Shown here: positions 61,990-64,000 of the stretch, one piece after another
Layout of the letters: the number at the start of each line of letters is the position of its first letter
Numbering within the stretch: the first letter of the stretch is position 1
Assembly: GCA_015493475.1 (NCBI GenBank)
Contig: WGDC01000008.1
Location: forward strand, 47,472 to 111,471
Length of the DNA: 64,000 nt
Origin: Deltaproteobacteria bacterium
Lineage (GTDB): Bacteria > Desulfobacterota > Dissulfuribacteria > Dissulfuribacterales > QOAL01
Reading direction: 5' to 3'
Notes under the pieces: generated by a model
What the model saw: the letters and a program-made list of their open reading frames with translations, nothing else
Told to the model about the DNA's origin: nothing
The model's database searches: none
Position numbers and translations under genes: made by a program

Positions 61990-63438
61990 TTACTCGATAC
62001 CGAGTTTTTTCCAGATGGAGTCTACCTTTCTTTTTACCTCTTCTGTCATCTTGATGACATCGGGCCACTGCCTTTCAAAGCCCTCTTCCTTCCATTTTCT
62101 CGTGCAGTCTATGCCCATCTTGCTCCCATAGTGGGGTAGGGGAGAGGCATGGTCAAGGGCGTCAACCGGCCCATCCGTAAAGATAATGTCACGTCTTGGA
62201 TCAATGTTGTTGCCAAGCCTCCAAAGTACCTGGCCAAGGTCCTGAACGTCCACCTCCCTGTCAAAGATGCAGATAATCTTGCAAAACATCATCTGCCCAA
62301 GGCCCCAAAGGGCGTTCATGACCTTTCGGGCATGCCCTGGATACCTCTTGTCAATGGAGATAAAGGCCAGGTTGTGAAAGACCCCCTCCATTGGAAGGTT
62401 CATGTCAATTATCTCAGGCAATGTCTTTTTTATCATGGGAAGGAAGAGTCTTTCCGTTGCCTTTGCCATGTAGCAGTCTTCCTGGGGCGGTTGTCCCACG
62501 ATGGTGCCAGGATAGATGGCGTCACGCCTCATGGTCATGCAAGTTACATGGAAAACAGGATACTCATCCGCAAGGGAGTAGTAGCCTGTGTGGTCGCCAA
62601 AGGGCCCTTCAATGCGCCTTTCTCCAGGTTTAACAAGGCCTTCGAGTACTATTTGCGATGTGGCAGGAACCTCAAGGTCAACGGTTACACACTTTACAAG
62701 CTCAACGGGGGATTCCCTAAGAAAACCTGCAAATAGGACCTCGTCTATGTCGTCTGGAAGGGGTGCTGTGGCGGCATAGGTCATGGCAGGGTCTGGGCCA
62801 ATGGCCACTGCCACTGGCAGATCCTGTCCAAGCCTTTCAGCCACCCTGTAATGGTGCGCGCCTCCCTTGTGGGTATGCCAGTGCATGCCAGTGGTATTTT
62901 TGTCATAAACCTGCATACGGTACATGCCCACGTTTCTTATGCCCGTCTCTGGATGTCTCGAGAATACCACCGGAAGTGTTATGAAGGGGCCTCCGTCTTC
63001 AGGCCAACACTTAAGAACGGGAAGAATACCAAGGTCCACCTCTTCTCCCTTTAGCACTATCTCCTGGCATGGGGCCTTCTTGGCCATCCTGGGCATGGCG
63101 TTTGCCATGCGTTTGAGCTTAGGCACCATTTTCAACTTTTTTATGAGGGTGTCAGGGGCCTCTGCCTCGATAAAATCTAGTATTTCCTGTCCCAGGCTGT
63201 CCAGGTTTGGGACCTCAAGGGCAAGTGAGATCCTCTTGAAGGAGCCAAAGGCATTCATGAGGACGGGCATTTTATAGCCAGGAACGTTTTCAAAAAGGAG
63301 TGCCGGGCCGTGCATTTTGCAGACGCGGTCCGTAATCTCTGTTATTTCAAGCTCCGGGCTCACGGGTTGCTTTATCCGTTTTATGTCCCCGATTTTTTCC
63401 AAGCGCTTGACAAATTCTTGAAGGTCTGAATAGGCCAT
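61990..63438 (-). CDS. UbiD family decarboxylase
   Basis: A prenyl-FMN-dependent decarboxylase of 482 residues. Family segments are AYSDLQEFVKRLEKIGDIKRI, TGIRNVGMYRMQVYDKNTTG, HKGGAHHY, VAIGPDPAMTYAATAPLP, the EGPFGDHTGYYSLADEYPVF active site, and PGTIVGQPPQEDCYMAKATE. ATG 63438 follows CAGGAG; a start 15 bases upstream is less likely. Paired with UbiX, it could act in menaquinone synthesis (the futalosine or another route) or in aromatic acid breakdown. The substrate is not shown. Confidence 0.93.
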   Translation of the reverse strand: MAYSDLQEFVKRLEKIGDIKRIKQPVSPELEITEITDRVCKMHGPALLFENVPGYKMPVLMNAFGSFKRISLALEVPNLDSLGQEILDFIEAEAPDTLIKKLKMVPKLKRMANAMPRMAKKAPCQEIVLKGEEVDLGILPVLKCWPEDGGPFITLPVVFSRHPETGIRNVGMYRMQVYDKNTTGMHWHTHKGGAHHYRVAERLGQDLPVAVAIGPDPAMTYAATAPLPDDIDEVLFAGFLRESPVELVKCVTVDLEVPATSQIVLEGLVKPGERRIEGPFGDHTGYYSLADEYPVFHVTCMTMRRDAIYPGTIVGQPPQEDCYMAKATERLFLPMIKKTLPEIIDMNLPMEGVFHNLAFISIDKRYPGHARKVMNALWGLGQMMFCKIICIFDREVDVQDLGQVLWRLGNNIDPRRDIIFTDGPVDALDHASPLPHYGSKMGIDCTRKWKEEGFERQWPDVIKMTEEVKRKVDSIWKKLGIE

Positions 63439-63842
63439 GGTCTTCTCCTGCAAGGGATTTTTTTATTGGTTAGTAGGGATACATTCAGTTATTATAGTCC
63501 AATTGTCTTACGTCTGCGAGATTACCTTAAATAGAGCAGTATCGTTCCCCAGTATGCCCCCTACCGTGTCTTGGTAGTGTTGTCAACAAATAGAGGTGTC
63601 CGGTTTGGCATGTGCTAATTTTTTTAGGGAACCGCCCTGCCGGAGGCATCCTGCTGACATGAAAATGGCAAGGAGCAAGCGAAGTGGCCTTGCCAAGATG
63701 AAGGGCTTGGCCCGGTCCCGGTCTGGTATGATGCGTTAGCGGTTTGAAGGCTTGTCTGCTCATTTTTTCAGTGCAACCGCCAAAGCCATCCTTTGGACAC
63801 CAGGCCGGGAGCATCTTGTCAAGGTCCGTAGCGGGTGATATA
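63439..63842. other. Gap of 404 bases, probably the flank and end of an insertion sequence
   Basis: No gene is convincing; a 111-codon minus-strand frame here has low-complexity composition and lies just beyond the stop of the partial transposase, so it is most likely the untranslated end of the element. TATAAT on the minus strand near 63494-63499 is a possible -10 of ubiD. An IS end may lie near 63590-63625, but a matching terminal repeat is outside the window. Confidence 0.4.
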
Positions 63843-64000
63843 TCAGGCAGCCTTTTGTTCACGGATCAGCTCTCCATTGGCTTTATAGGCTGCAAGCTTC
63901 ATAGGACCGTGAAAGATGGCCAGTTTGCCATCTCGATAGCGATGTACACACACCTTCACTTTTACATAATGGCATCTGTAGGTATTGCTGGGAATTTGCA
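63843..64000 (-). mobile_element. Transposase C-terminal part (ISNCY-like), cut by window edge
   Basis: The minus-strand frame from the edge to the TGA at 63843-63845 encodes the last 51 residues of a protein, with RYRDGKLAIFHGPMKLAAY near the end. The pattern of a strand with Y-x-DG-x-LAIFHGP-x-x-LA is typical of the C-terminus of DDE transposases of the ISNCY kind. It marks an insertion sequence entering the window; the catalytic part is beyond the edge. No other transposase is seen in the window. Confidence 0.75.

Noticed and set aside
63527..63862. 111-codon minus-strand reading frame near the right edge
   Set aside because: Overlaps the end of the transposase frame and has no recognisable protein pattern; better explained as the untranslated end of an insertion sequence.

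Overview
The window reads as a stretch of chromosome from a dissimilatory sulfite-reducing member of the Desulfobacterota (former Deltaproteobacteria). The support is a reductive-type dsr gene set (dsrAB with dsrD, plus the full dsrMKJOP membrane complex), paired b and b' ATP synthase subunits in an operon without the a and c genes, XrtH-type exosortase genes, an EF-P/EpmA pair and a UbiD/UbiX pair. Species cannot be told from the sequence. No dsrEFH, dsrC, sat or apr genes lie in the window, so whether the cell uses sulfate, sulfite, thiosulfate or disproportionation is not shown here.

Layout. 1-2.7 kb: housekeeping genes (3' end of a TatD nuclease, Maf, YggS, and the queuosine genes queD and queE). 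2.7-8.9 kb: F1Fo ATP synthase operon b'-b-delta-alpha-gamma-beta-epsilon, ending at a strong terminator. 8.9-13.8 kb: a short GlmU-like nucleotidyltransferase, a ZapB-like coiled coil, zapA, a 6S RNA, RNase Y and tyrS. 13.8-16.8 kb: a half-size EamA transporter, tRNA-Leu, ribF, and an exosortase H pair. 16.8-33.3 kb: the dsr island. On the minus strand are an Asp-substituted ferredoxin, a CbiA/DsrN-like amidase and a B12-binding radical SAM/TPR protein. On the plus strand, RsbRD-N-dsrMKJOP is followed by TPR and HEAT/TPR proteins, two divergent YkgJ-type cysteine-cluster proteins, and dsrABD from its own strong promoter. 33.3-40.7 kb: a minus-strand operon thiC-glgC-glyQ-glyS-methyltransferase, with thiD divergent. 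41-42.5 kb: manganese-type pyrophosphatase and a TPR protein. 42.5-49 kb: a minus-strand operon of an RNA methyltransferase, an ABC-type binding protein, a histidine kinase, a sigma-54 activator and a TonB-dependent receptor. 49-53.5 kb: an altered metallophosphoesterase, a large secreted protein ending in a retropepsin-like domain, and a lipoprotein. 53.7-57.4 kb: fusA, efp, epmA. 57.5-63.5 kb: a small exported protein, a giant DUF748/AsmA-like protein, tRNA-His, ubiX and ubiD. The right edge enters a transposase gene.

How it works together. DsrMKJOP is thought to move electrons between the menaquinone pool and the DsrC trisulfide made by DsrAB. DsrN-like amidase would make the siroheme amide used by DsrAB, and the small ferredoxin is a candidate electron carrier. 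The accessory genes between the two dsr operons are plausible assembly or regulatory factors, but that is inference from position. The ATP synthase uses the proton gradient made by respiration.

Several start sites were moved from the longest possible reading frame using Shine-Dalgarno sites, stop-start overlaps and family lengths. The clearest case is epmA, whose family-length protein needs a CTG start overlapping the efp stop. No CRISPR array, prophage or classical defence system was seen.
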